Under the pieces are notes generated by a model. It worked only from the letters and a program-made list of their open reading frames with translations. It was not told the DNA's origin and did no database searches. Below, piece by piece: positions 24,701 through 35,156 of a DNA stretch of 64,000 bases. Source of the stretch: Ophioderma brevispina (lineage: Eukaryota; Echinodermata; Ophiuroidea; Amphilepidida; Ophiodermatidae); contig JAMKCH010072306.1 in the NCBI GenBank assembly GCA_023653785.1, positions 1 to 64,000 on the forward strand, in the 5' to 3' direction. Numbering within the stretch: position 1 is the stretch's first letter; each line of letters begins with the position of its first letter. The position numbers and the translations under genes were made by a program.

Positions 24701-24962
24701 GTAGCGCAGGATGGAATCAATGCCAATACCTCATTGTATACTTGGGACTCCTATATGAAATGTCTACCCAGTTTGGATTGAGCTGGCCTCGTTCGCGATT
24801 AAAATAAAACTTGATGTTCTAGTGTGAGTTCAATAATTTTGACTGTATATTTCATCATTTATTGAAAAAAGAAACTATTGTGAACAAAACTCATGGTGGA
24901 TATGTTGCTTGGTAAGCTGTGACCTAACATCTTTGTGCAGAACCAAGATTCAGAACTTATTG

Positions 24963-25068
24963 CTGGACCTCATTTCTATTCAGTTTACCACCATGTATTT
25001 AGAAAAATACAAAAGAAGGGGGTCTAGCGACCTATGCTAACAACACGGTAAATTGAATAGATATGGGG
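24963..25068. repeat. Small foldback nested in the left arm
   Basis: CCTCATTTCTATTCAGTTTACC-like sequence is mirrored by GGTAAATTGAATAGATATGG about 60 bp later. The piece has no counterpart in the right arm of the surrounding palindrome, so it is a later insertion of about 110 bp. Confidence 0.5.
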
Positions 25069-25084
25069 TTACGCGGCAAGTTAA

Positions 25085-26382
25085 AGGTGATCATCATTGC
25101 TCGGACGGCATATATTAAGCTATATACCAATGGAAAGCTTATTTTATCGCGATTTTATATGTAACGGTGTCATATTTATGCTACTCTTGGTTACAAGAGC
25201 CAAAATGAAAATCGTCTTTCAAGCAACACCACTTCAGCGAAAGTCAATATTATTGACTTGGGCGCTGTGAGGTGGTGACGTCACCGATTGTAATCGTCTG
25301 TGCAAGTAAACAAAATCCCATTCGCTTGTATCGCTCGCTTCTGCGCGTTCGAAGACTTACCATTGTTTTCTCTAAAATTTGCTCAACTAAATCAGAATTA
25401 TGAACAATACAGATACAGATAACTATCTGTTGAAGTATCTGGTAGATTTGATGGCTCTATCCCACAGAGAAGGCGGTTCAGTCGACATCTTATATATACT
25501 GAATTCCTTGCTTCACAGTATTGCTGCAATTTGTTATGGTTAATGGTTAACAAATTGTCGCTAGTTAAAGTAATTACCGCCATGTTACGCTCGATGAGCC
25601 AAGACTTTACCGGAAACCCAATGGCAAAGCCAACAGTGATTTATTAAAAAAGGTTCAATAACCATAATTGAGTGACTGTTTCCCGGTCTGAGAAAAGTAG
25701 ATTAAGATATTTTCCGTTACTCCCCCTGATAGCGCCTATACCTCATGCAATTCCATCGGTTAGCATAAGAGGGTGTAACGTATATCAATGGAAGAGCCAA
25801 GTCTTTATACGCAGGGGCAGGTCTCCCTCACTAACCTCAAAGGGCAGCTATTTATTTTTCATGCTCCAGTAGCATGAGTGGTGGTCAAAATCTCACACTT
25901 TCATGTAAACACAGCCGGCCTCTGAGCTCTGCTCGCTACTCAATTAGATTCATCGTAAGTGATGAGAATTCAAGCGATTTTTTTACATTTCTTGCACACT
26001 TATGAAGCCGGAATTATAATTACCAATCTACAGAGATCAAGGAACCTAGTCAACCAACATTTATCGCTATATTGGCGAAATTCAACACAGGAAAGAGGAG
26101 CGATTTGGGGTTCCTTTACATTGGAAGCTATTGGAAGATGCATTGCGCAACAAGACTTGTGCAATCGCCTACGTCACACGAATTTGCCAAGGTCAGAGAA
26201 GGAAAGCTTAAGCGTATTTTTTGGGCGTAAAATCGCAACGAAAAATAGGGTTAGTTTTTGGTTTATAGCGGCTATACTATACGATTATTATTTTTTTTAA
26301 AAGATATTTTGGCAACCTGAAGTCATAAGCTTTCCATTGGTATATAGCTTAATATATGCCGTCCGAGCAATGAGGATCACCT
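25085..26382. mobile_element. Inner TIR element (AGGTGATC ends), probable TTAA target
   Basis: The left end AGGTGATCATCATTGCTCGG continues ACGGCATATATTAAGCTATA and TACCAATGGAAAGCTT. The right end is the inverse with a few differences. TTAA precedes the left end (25,081-25,084) and TTAC follows the right end, one base from a TTAA duplication. The element is about 1.3 kb with about 58 bp TIRs. It contains open frames up to 113 codons near 25,959-26,300, but with no transposase signature (no DDD/DDE context recognisable). It joins the TTAA-flanked families elsewhere in the window. Confidence 0.6.
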
Positions 26383-26529
26383 TTACGTTTTGTTTCTGCA
26401 CAAAGATGTTAGGTCACAGTCTGCCAAACAACTTTCTTTCATGATTTTTTGTTCATCTGTTTTTCCTTTTCGGAAAAATGATAAAATATACGGTCCAAGT
26501 TAATTGAACGCACAGTAGAAGCGTAAGGT

Positions 26530-27345
26530 ATATTTATTCGTGAAAGAGGACAAGTATCTTGCGCTTTGCGTCATGAAAAAAATAGCTCAATCTTAATCGG
26601 GTGATGAGCACCTAAAATCTGTTTATTTAACAATGGCTCTGTACTTCCAGATAAAAGTGCTTTATCCTCTGCATACCGAGCGGATTTACTGGATATCAAC
26701 AGTGCCATTATTTGCTCGAGTCAATGCAGCATGACGTACATCTACTGGTAACTAGTCAATGATATTTAGGAAAAGAAATTGTGATGACATTTTATTCATT
26801 TTTAATCAAATGTGCAACTTTTGCACTTGACACACCCCGTGGTATTGAAAGGTATAATTAGACAATAATAACTGCGCAGAAATCATCAGTTACTTCGCCG
26901 ATATGCGTAACCAATGGAGTATTAATTGCTTTATGCAGTTCACCATCTAACTTTTCAGTCCAAGGTACTTTATTTTGTTGCCCGAGTTCGTATTTTATTG
27001 TAACACCTTTTAAATGAAATTTGCAAGGGATCGCCGATACCATCATAAGAAAAAAATGTTTTATTAATTCTTTCACGTTCTGGCTTTAGGGCAATACCGG
27101 TGTGAAAGGAGATATGGTCCAGCATAGACGACAACGGAATAAAGCGTGAAACTAATGTTGCGTTATGAGTCAACCGAATCGATTGCCCTATTGTTCACCA
27201 TTGTTCCCGGACCGTGAGCCCGGGGGACTATATCTCCTGCCATACCGGCTTTTTGTCAATTAAAATATCCTGATAAAGGGAGGCTTGATCCAGTTCAGTG
27301 ATATAGAGATAATCGGTATCTATATTTATACATGTATTTACATAG
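26530..27345. other. No recognisable gene
   Basis: Short overlapping open frames only, none with a known motif. No repeat or inverted structure was noticed. Confidence 0.4.
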
Positions 27346-27352
27346 ATTTTAA

Positions 27353-28061
27353 CACTTAATTGGTCACAGACTCCAAGGGATCCGCAAACTACATTTTGCC
27401 AGTTTTACGACTAACGATATATTTCTTCCGACTCATATTTTTGTATTTGTGTAACTTTTGGATACGCATCTTTTCATGACAAAAAATATTAAAATCTATT
27501 TCCCCGTTTATTAGATAATTAGGTTGGGTGCCTAGTACCCCCCCCCCCGTAAAAATATAAAACATGTAATTAAGACTATTTTTTCTATTTAAGTATTTAT
27601 ATATTCATGTAATTAAACAATAAACAATAATAATACAAAACTCAGTTAACCCTTTATATGCTGATAGCGATCACTTTGATTTTGTTATATCTCCATCACG
27701 CCACTGTACAAACCAATGGGAAAGTTACACGACAGACAATGCCACCTACCAAAAAATAATTTGTGTTCAGCACAGGTAGATTGTACCATCTAGAACACAT
27801 ATTAAAAACTTTTTCATCGCACATATATATTTTGTGGAAACGAGTCCGTGTTAATTTGTATTCACCTTTTTTCCGGATTTGAAAATGTTTTCCCCCTAAT
27901 TTTAAGGTTTCTTTGTCGAGTTCTAATTTGAATGCTTAATTGTTGTGTGGTATAAATTTCGTGCAAAAATTCCTCGGGAAAGTGGTTTCCATGGAGTGGT
28001 GGGTTCGAGGTCAATCCCCTTGTCCACCAACGGAAGTAGGAAATCCTTGTCCACTTAAGTG
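27353..28061. mobile_element. TTAA element of the CACTTAAGTGGACAAGG family, interrupted copy
   Basis: TTAA (27,349-27,352) precedes CACTTAATTGGTCACAG, and CCTTGTCCACTTAAGTG is followed by TTAA (28,062-28,065), so ends and target duplication are both present. The body (AGTTTTACGACTAACGATAT, GTGTAACTTTTGGATACGCA, CCCCGTTTATTAGATAATTA, ACCAACGGAAGTAGG) matches the copy ending at 50,742. Relative to that copy, about 460 bp (roughly 27,552-28,014) is inserted beside a C run. There is no coding capacity. This copy defines the true ends of the family. Confidence 0.75.
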
Positions 28062-28069
28062 TTAATGTC

Positions 28070-28860
28070 AAACGCTGCAACAATGGGTCAAAGATGGTAA
28101 TATGGTAATAGTGTGGAACATATTTTACGTTTTGCTATAGGGTGGTTTAAGATAGAGCATCGTTGATTTTAGAAATTTTAGGAAATCTGTGATTCTAAAT
28201 TATCATTCCCGTGTTTACGTGTATATGTGTGTGTATGTACGGATACTCAATACCATGTGGGGACATTTTTAAGCCATATAGGGATGTTTTCCCTTGTGTG
28301 GACGTTTTAAATCAATTCTGAGTATACCCATAAGCTAATTAATATGCATTAGGTCTATATAGAGACAGCCTGTCACCCTTATTAACATATCGGAATAAAG
28401 CCATATGTAGTAATATAACCAAGTGAGACCTGAGGAGCGAGCACTAGAGTATACTTGAGTATACTGCGAATACTCACCACAGCAAATTCGCAGTATACGT
28501 GCCTGTTGGGACATCCACCAAGTACTGGGAACGAGGCTAGGTCAAATCGGTCTCAGAGTTGACCTTGCGACTGGCTGGCTGTAGAGCGGTGCTGACGACC
28601 GCGAGTGCAAAAGTATCTTGAATACAGAGTAAAAAAGATGATTCGTATTGTCATTGACTGTAAAAGGCATTAATACAAACCGTAATAACAAAAAGTGGTT
28701 GCTAAAAATGAATTGAAAAAAAAAACCTGTAACTACGTGGAAAAATGCATTAGGGGAATTACTGGAGAGAAGAACTAACACAGCTTGTCGTATGACTCTG
28801 AAATACTGCAAAAAACAAAGGTCGAACTGCGCTCTCCTACCTTCATGCTAGATATCAACC
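28070..28860. other. No recognisable gene
   Basis: AT-rich sequence with several GTATACTTGAGTATAC-like small palindromes near 28,450-28,500. No open frame with recognisable features was seen. Confidence 0.4.
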
Positions 28861-28867
28861 CCCATAA

Positions 28868-28920
28868 TGATAATAATGGACATTTATAAAGCGCCAGACT
28901 CCGGCCCAGGGGTCGCTCAC
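28868..28920. repeat. Fragment of a dispersed AATGGACATTTATAAAGCGCC repeat
   Basis: ATAATGGACATTTATAAAGC followed by GCCAGACTCCGG resembles the edge of the repeat at 54,836-55,066 (ATATTCATATAGCACCTTTA followed by AAAGCGCTCTACGG). Sequences of this general form are common in marine invertebrate genomes in my experience, but I cannot verify family identity here. Confidence 0.35.
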
Positions 28921-28946
28921 AAGCAAAAGTGACGGCAATGAACAAG

Positions 28947-29262
28947 GAAGAAAAAATCAATAAACAAGATAAATCAACAACAGAACAACTACAATCTGAA
29001 TGCATTGTTGAATAAATGGGTTTTCAATGATATGCCCCATATGGCAAAACATAGCGAAACGTATAGCCGGACAGACAGACATACTCATAGACAGACACAT
29101 CTCATCAGGAAGAAAAAATTAGTAAACAAGATAAATCAACAACAGAACAACTACAATCTGAATGCATTGTTGAATAAATGGGTTTTCAATATTATGCCCC
29201 ATATGGCAAAACATAACGAAACGTATAGCCGGACAGACAGACATACTCACAGACAGATTCCA
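28947..29262. repeat. Two-copy tandem repeat (162 bp unit)
   Basis: GAAGAAAAAATCAATAAACA at 28,947 recurs as GAAGAAAAAATTAGTAAACA at 29,109. Both are followed by GATAAATCAACAACAGAACA, GAATGCATTGTTGAATAAAT, TATGCCCCATATGGCAAAAC and CCGGACAGACAGACATACTC. The two copies differ by a handful of bases. One open frame runs through both copies but has no recognisable product. Confidence 0.85.
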
Positions 29263-29734
29263 TTTTTAGTAGTAGGAATTCATCTAATCGGTAACTGAAA
29301 GCCATTTTATTTCAACTATCCTGTGCTGCATAGTTAGATCTCTGGAGAACTAAGCGTAATAAAACAATCATACATGATGGAGGGCGTCAGTACTCCTAAT
29401 CACATGTTCCTGCATTGATCCAGCATTAATTTGGATAGCTTTTTTTTAAAAATAAGCCTCGGATATATTTTAGGAAATTAATCTATTTCGAGAATAGTAT
29501 GAATTATTGATTCTATAATATAAGCACAAATTTTGGGCGGTAATGTATTTTCTAAATCAATTTAATAATTTAAATCAGAAAATTTTATTAAGTTGTTACG
29601 CCTTGACAAAGGTTAGAAACGGCGTGAATTGCACTCAACGACGCTAGTATCATTTAACATGGATCACTCGCGAACGCCTGGCACTGCGGCTCAGGATTGA
29701 CGACCCGTGTACATTTAAATACGAGAGTTGATCA

Positions 29735-30245
29735 TGGTCACGCTGGTAAGGGAAGTCGCATTGGCAAGCGATGGTCGCATTAGCAAGCATTGGCCGCGTT
29801 AGCAATGGTTGTGTTGAATGCGACGGTCACATTGTCAAATGAAGGCCGTATTGGCAATGGTCGGGGTGGCGATGATTGCTTTGGCATGCGTCGCTTGCCA
29901 ATCAAACCACCTCTTGTCAACGTGACAAACGGCAACGCGATTGTCGCTTGACAACATGACAATCGCTTTCCAATGCGATGCATCCGTCGCTTGCGGCTTG
30001 CCAAAGTCACCATTGACAAACCGATTGTCGATTAGGAATGCGACCATTGCATTCCAATGAGGTAATTGACAACGCAACCGTTGATTGCCAAATCGACCGT
30101 TGCTTAACAACGTGGCCATTGCCAATACGAACATTGCCAACGCTACGTCACTTGGCAATATGACCGTCGCTTGCCAAAGAAACGTCGTTTGCGACTGTTG
30201 CTTGCTACGCTGATGCAAGCGTCACTTGCCAGTGCCATTCTTGGC
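29735..30245. repeat. Degenerate minisatellite of GCGACNNTCGCTTGCCAA words
   Basis: About 510 bp composed almost entirely of variants of a word of roughly 20 bp such as ATTGGCAAGCGATGGTCGC, CGTCGCTTGCCAATC and AACGTGACAAACGGCAACGC. The word appears in both orientations, with TTGCCAA/TTGGCAA boundaries. Orientation changes near 29,880, so the array is partly a foldback. Minus-strand open frames of 79 and 127 codons run through it and are by-products of the repeat. GC content is visibly higher than in the flanks. Confidence 0.7.
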
Positions 30246-30249
30246 ACCT

Positions 30250-31890
30250 CCACGCGTTGGTTGTGAACACGACCATGGCTCATAACTTTGACATATTTTT
30301 TTCTTCTGCCAGGCAGAAGATTAATCCTGAATTGATTAAACCCTCATGCAGTGGTACTAAGTTCTTATTGTGTGTATACAGCCCATCCATTGTTTACACT
30401 TCTCAGCTGTTACTGATACTGCCTGTTGACTTCAAGAGTCTCATATTTCCATGCATGGCCATGGTCAGTGATATACATACCCTACTTGCACCACTAGTGA
30501 TAGTGACATTCCCTGCTTGCACTAAATGAGACTAGTCCTAACCTAAAGGTAGCTATGTAACCGTTTTTCTGATTGGTTGGGTCAGATTGCAAAATTTTGC
30601 TTGACAAATTAAACTGTAGAATGACTTCTATAGCCAATTTATATCCAAAATAATACTTCCAATGGTATAATATACAATTGTGGTACAGAATTACATTGTT
30701 TGTATGTATATTTTAACATTGATAGCATGGAACTATTTCATTAAGCAGACTAATATTTCATGTGTGGTAAACAGGCACAACTTTTGTACAGCAATGTATG
30801 ACAGGTATTACTACACAATAGTGATTTTTGGCCTTTGCCCTAGATAAGAAGTTCCCTTTAAAAGGGAAGTATGGTAAACTGAAGCTTGGTGATCCATGCA
30901 ATGTGATTTCACTTCAAAATAATACCAGCAGTGTCATATTGAAACGTAACATGGAACTGAATGTCTTTTGTTCACAATAACGGTTGATCATTATGATTGA
31001 TGCCTTGATAGTATTCATACAATTATAGTGTACAAAACTCAATTTGTTCCATTTCACAAATTGTCACTAAAATTCAGAAGATGGTCCTTTTCTTAAGGGA
31101 ACTAGTCTGTTTATTTTTATTTAAGCCTGGACGCATAACCCCCGCGGCCGCGCGCAGGTGGCTGTGAAGCGCCTATTAACTAATACGGGGATCCGTCTGT
31201 TCATTACAGTCCACGGTAGGGTATTTAGCCGGCGACTTTGTTTTCTTGGTAGACTTTATGGACCATCTTTTTACATTCATGCGGGAAGCATGATATTATT
31301 ATAAAGAACAATATACAGATGTTGAATCTTAAAAAGGAATTTATTTATGGGAATAACAGCCAATTTTTGGAAAAAATAAGATTGATGACCGACGCATTGA
31401 TTGGGTTTTATTTTGCTTCGGGGGGACCATTCAGGTAAAAATGCGTAGTTATCCCTACAGTTGGAAAACAACAGATTATAGCCATGTACGTCAGTTTTGA
31501 ATCAGTAGGAAAAGGTTTAAATTTGGTAGTTTCGAACATAATAAAATGTGTCTCTTGGAAAAAATACTAGCACTCGGGCGAGGACCAGAGTTACAGACCG
31601 TGATTTAACAAGTCGGATTTATATATATCGGTCGCCCCGAAGAGCAAACTATACCTGTGATAAATGACACGGACTGGTACCTGACACGTGAACCAACCTA
31701 TTCATCTCGGTACCGTTTATAACTACAAAACGGCAAAGCGGCAAGCAGTCTGTATCTCGGTCACAGCATAATCGATCAAGAGGTGCAGACTATAGTAGTA
31801 AGAATAGTTTCAATGCATTTGAAGGCGTGTAAAGGACACCGTGCGAACCTAACACCTATAGATGCACTATATAGTCGCTCTATACCGAAC
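30250..31890. other. No recognisable gene
   Basis: No supported features. A 30 bp GC-rich patch with a NotI word (GCGGCCGC) lies near 31,143-31,160, and a short AAGTTCCCTTTAAAAGGGAA palindrome at about 30,850. Confidence 0.4.
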
Positions 31891-31891
31891 A

Positions 31892-31963
31892 GTGATAGCT
31901 CAGTCGGTAGAGAGTTCGTGGCATGTAATACGAAGGTAGCCGGATCGAATCGGCCAATCGCAC
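31892..31963 (+). repeat. tRNA-derived sequence (SINE head or tRNA pseudogene)
   Basis: TAGCTCAGTCGGTAGAGAG matches the RNA polymerase III A box and D arm of tRNAs, and GGATCGAATCGG 45 bases on resembles a B box and T arm (canonical GGTTCGAATCC). A T-rich run of about 12 follows at 31,968-31,977, which could act as a terminator. The 5' GTGATAG and 3' ATCGCAC acceptor halves pair poorly and the T arm has a mismatch, so this is unlikely to be a functional tRNA. A SINE promoter region is more likely. No second copy of the full element was found in the window. Confidence 0.5.
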
Positions 31964-31979
31964 AGGGTTTTTTTTTTCA

Positions 31980-34025
31980 ACACTATCGTGCGTCTGGCCA
32001 TCTCCAGGGAAGATTAATAAATATATATATTTTCAATGCAGTTCAAGTAATTGTCTGGTACTTTCAATGACGTACTTACCAGCATCGCGGTAAGCTATTA
32101 TCTTAAATTGTTTTTTCAACATGTTCAAAATTCAAATCAATGCAAAAAAAATGCTCCTTAGTGATAGCCATGAAACGGTAATAGTAGGCAGTGTCTGTCT
32201 CACGCGAGAATTTGAAACATTTAACAATTGCATGCAATAACATGGTTCCGAATTGAGCCAACCCTCAACTGTTTAATGCCAGATTTCAGGTGATGAATCA
32301 TTTTCAGATGTGCTTTTTAATTTGGTTTTGTATTGAAGTACACAAAAATCCAGAAATTCCCATGCAAAAGTAATATCTATCAAACATAATACCTTGAACA
32401 TACGCGCCATGGCTACAGAGCTATGCGCATCTCTGTAGCCATGCGCACCGATACACTCTTAATATCAAAACAAGCCCTATTATAATTATTATAACCCAAA
32501 CCATTGCACTCCTGGGATCTGATTGTGCCAAGTGTGCGTTGTGTGTGCATTAGAGAATCATATTACTTTGTATCGCACAGTGGCTATTGCATTCTGCCAA
32601 TGTAACGAAATTGTCCTCTTACAGGCATCCTCAAAAGTAGTGTTTCAACCGGGAAGTCGGTTAGGTAAATGTTAAAAAAACTCACAAATATGTGACTGCT
32701 AAATTAGCATTTCGGACGTTCCGATACGGAGATTTGATACAGTTAATCGGGATGGACAATATGAGTTTTTTTTTTTTTTAAAGGTAGGTTTTTAAAAGAC
32801 ACATCCAGTGATTTGCTAAATCAGAAACTCGAAAAAATCATCAAAAATCAGATTTTTGCATGTTGTAAGAAGACAGGTCTCTAAACCTGCAAATGATAAG
32901 ACCACGAGCAACCTAATAAGGACAGAATCAGAGATTTTAGTATTACTGTCCGAACGCGACACTACTACAACACGGAATGATGGAGATGTATCTTGGAACA
33001 CTGCCGTTTTTTCCGTTTCTGTCAATTCTTAAGCTGGAGAAAAGGTAACTTATGAGGATTCCACAGCACTCTCCTTCACTTGGAGCCTATTCCTGCAAAA
33101 AAATTTCAAATATTTTTCAAATCAATGATAGTGTCTTTAATGCTGCGAAACACGAAATAAACGGAAGGGCCTTTTTTATCAAAATTTCTTCGCCGTACCC
33201 CTTGGGTGCGACGCTAGTTTCCTTCTATTAAAGGTTTCATTTTCCTTTAAAGCCATGTTACGTTTTGTCTAACAGTGAAATTCTAAGGCCCAGAAGAAAA
33301 ATGTTTCCTCTGGATGTTATGAAAAACAAGCGTCTCTAAATGTGCTTCACCACATCAAATAACACACCTATCTATGGCCACTTTAGTACCACATCTTTGC
33401 TGCTGTCCAAACGGCTGAATGGATAACTCACACATTTGTAATCAGCTGTTTTTGGTGATGATTGCTCATCGTAGATATTTAAAAAACCGGACTATGATCG
33501 GTCACTACATTTACAGGCTAACTAAGAGATTTTCCGAGGATGCACCTTCCGTTTTCTAAAAAATCAGTGTTCGTTATGGCAGGTCCTAATGCTTATCCGC
33601 ATTGACTAATCACTATGTGAAGGGTACGTCCCGATTTACTACAGGATAGAAAATCACAAACTGTTATAAAATTCCCGATACGGAATTGTATTCTTATACA
33701 ATAATTCTTGTATTGTTAAATCGAAAACTCCGATTCATCGCAAACTTTTGAATTACGCAGTTGAGGTGAATTCTTAAATCTGGTAAACTATTGAAAAATA
33801 ATGACACAAATTTCGTATTCAAAATCCTCTCAGTCTGCCTTTAAGTTAATTTAGAAAACAATTAATTATCTTGTAGTTTAAAATAAATTTGTTTTTGGCG
33901 TCCTTTTTTTTTTAAATTGCCGATTTCTCAGCTTGAACACATTCTCCACATGTTTGCATCACTACTTTTCTATCAGAGAAAAAGGACATATAAGGGCCAA
34001 ATGAACGCAATTTAAAACAAGTTTA
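31980..34025. other. No recognisable gene
   Basis: AT-rich sequence with short open frames only. ATGGCTACAGAGCTATGCGC and TCTGTAGCCATGCGC at about 32,410-32,445 form a small foldback. Nothing else was supported. Confidence 0.4.
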
Positions 34026-34029
34026 TGTT

Positions 34030-34210
34030 AATGTTTTTAAAGGCATGGTCAATCAGAAATTAATGCCCGTTTCGTGGATTTAGTTGCCTACACTAAAGAT
34101 ATAATTAAGATGACCAGTACTGCGAGCTTTATAGAAGTGAAACGATTATCATGCTTGCGCCAATGCGAAATGAAATAGCCCTCACAAATTGGTGCTCAGG
34201 CGCAAAGTTG
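34030..34210 (+). repeat. Diverged member of the 47 kb/60 kb dispersed repeat
   Basis: TCAATCAGAAATTAATGCCC, CCTACACTAAAGATATAATT, AAATAGCCCTCACAAATT and CAGGCG occur in the same order as TCAATCAGACATTAAAGCCC, CCTGCACTAAATATATAATT, AAATAGCCCTTATCAAATTC and CAGGCG at 46,970-47,150 and in its duplicate at 59,830-60,010. This distant copy shows that at least part of the long duplicated segment is itself a mobile repeat. Here it is preceded by TTAAAGG. Confidence 0.5.
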
Positions 34211-34595
34211 TGTCACTGACATAATTCCATGAAAAAAATCCTTCGTATGATCCTTTAAAACTGTCAAAGAAAGAAAGGACGCATTATGCTATCTAAACTT
34301 CGATGCGGTTAATATTAAAATCCATGACGAAAAACACTGGACTTTTTTTATAGGGACCGCCTCTCACCACAACCGCACCACAGACCCACCTCAACTCACC
34401 AGGAGCTTCACACCTTAACAATTACCACATGAGGTCAACATTCTACTTCGGATGCCCCCCCCCCCACGTTGAAGCTAAAGAAGAACCCAGGTCCCCTTCT
34501 TGATTGTCGTTTTCTTATGATGTACATCATCCTCCCTGCCCCCCGACAGCGACAAAACTTATCTCATCGTTCCATGATCAGGCGCCACAGCGAAT

Positions 34596-35156
34596 CTAGG
34601 AGGGGCGGGCAGAACACACCCCACCCCTCCACCACCCCCCCCACACAGGGAGGGGGGGGCGGACCGGGGGACGCGCCTCCGGTAATTCGGCGAAACCCCC
34701 ACTATTGACCAAACACACCGCAGGCCCCTTTGACAAGTTCAGCACTTTCACCGCCCCCGGTACTTTTGACGTTTTTAAATCAACAGCACCTGAAGCAATC
34801 CATCCCCGCCCTGATCTATCTTCATAACGTTTACTAAAACTACCTGCCACCACAGAAGGCGACAACAGAGAACCAAAGCCGTAGAAGCCTCTCTCGTTCC
34901 ACTCAGTCACCCACCACCCCTGCCTTTTCCCAATCCGCAAAACGTCCCCACCTAACACCGAAGAAACAGCCCTCCTCTCCAATCTGCCATTTACTCCTTT
35001 GGCCACAGTGTTCACCTCAGTGCCCCGGTGGCCAACAATTTTCTCCTTCAAATTGTTCTGTAACACTGTTATCCATATTAGTTCACTCAAAATAACCATT
35101 CCGGCACCACATATGCACTTATAACCACCTCTATTAAAACAAACGGCAACTGTCAA
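34596..35156 (-). CDS. Unassigned 186-codon open frame
   Basis: This is the longest open frame in the window with a mixed, non-repetitive amino acid composition. It begins at a TTG; the first ATG is about 19 codons in (GAGMVILSELIWITVLQNN). The middle includes GWWVTEWNERGFYGFGSL and SKRYEDRSGRGWIASGAVDL, and the C-terminus becomes proline-rich where the strand turns into C-runs. I do not recognise a family, signal peptide or catalytic motif. It sits at the edge of the abnormal C-rich domain, so chance openness is quite possible. It has no splice-site support, promoter or neighbouring exon. Confidence 0.2.
   Translation of the reverse strand: MTVAVCFNRGGYKCICGAGMVILSELIWITVLQNNLKEKIVGHRGTEVNTVAKGVNGRLERRAVSSVLGGDVLRIGKRQGWWVTEWNERGFYGFGSLLSPSVVAGSFSKRYEDRSGRGWIASGAVDLKTSKVPGAVKVLNLSKGPAVCLVNSGGFAELPEARPPVRPPLPVWGGWWRGGVCSARPS

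Larger units (their letters stand above)
24826..26512. repeat. Outer arms of a 1.7 kb imperfect palindrome
   Basis: GTGACCTAACATCTTTGTGC at 24,919-24,938 is mirrored exactly at 26,398-26,417. Matching continues outward through GTATATTTCATCATTT against AAATGATAAAATATAC and beyond. These arms enclose a further TIR element at 25,085-26,382 whose own ends are inverted. The left side has about 130 bp extra between outer and inner arms, which is itself a small foldback. The whole could be one large foldback element later invaded, or two nested elements. Confidence 0.65.

Noticed and set aside
29780..30218. 79- and 127-codon minus frames in the minisatellite
   Set aside because: They arise from repeat units whose length is not consistently a multiple of three. 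No motif.
29735..30245. Repeated short words that might suggest a CRISPR array
   Set aside because: Units are variable, contiguous and in both orientations, with no constant repeat and unique spacer alternation. The sequence context is eukaryotic.
34484..34500. NPGP in the plus-strand frame, reminiscent of 2A-like peptides found in some non-LTR elements
   Set aside because: The preceding residues (LKLKK) do not match the D(V/I)ExNPGP consensus and no retrotransposon domain follows.
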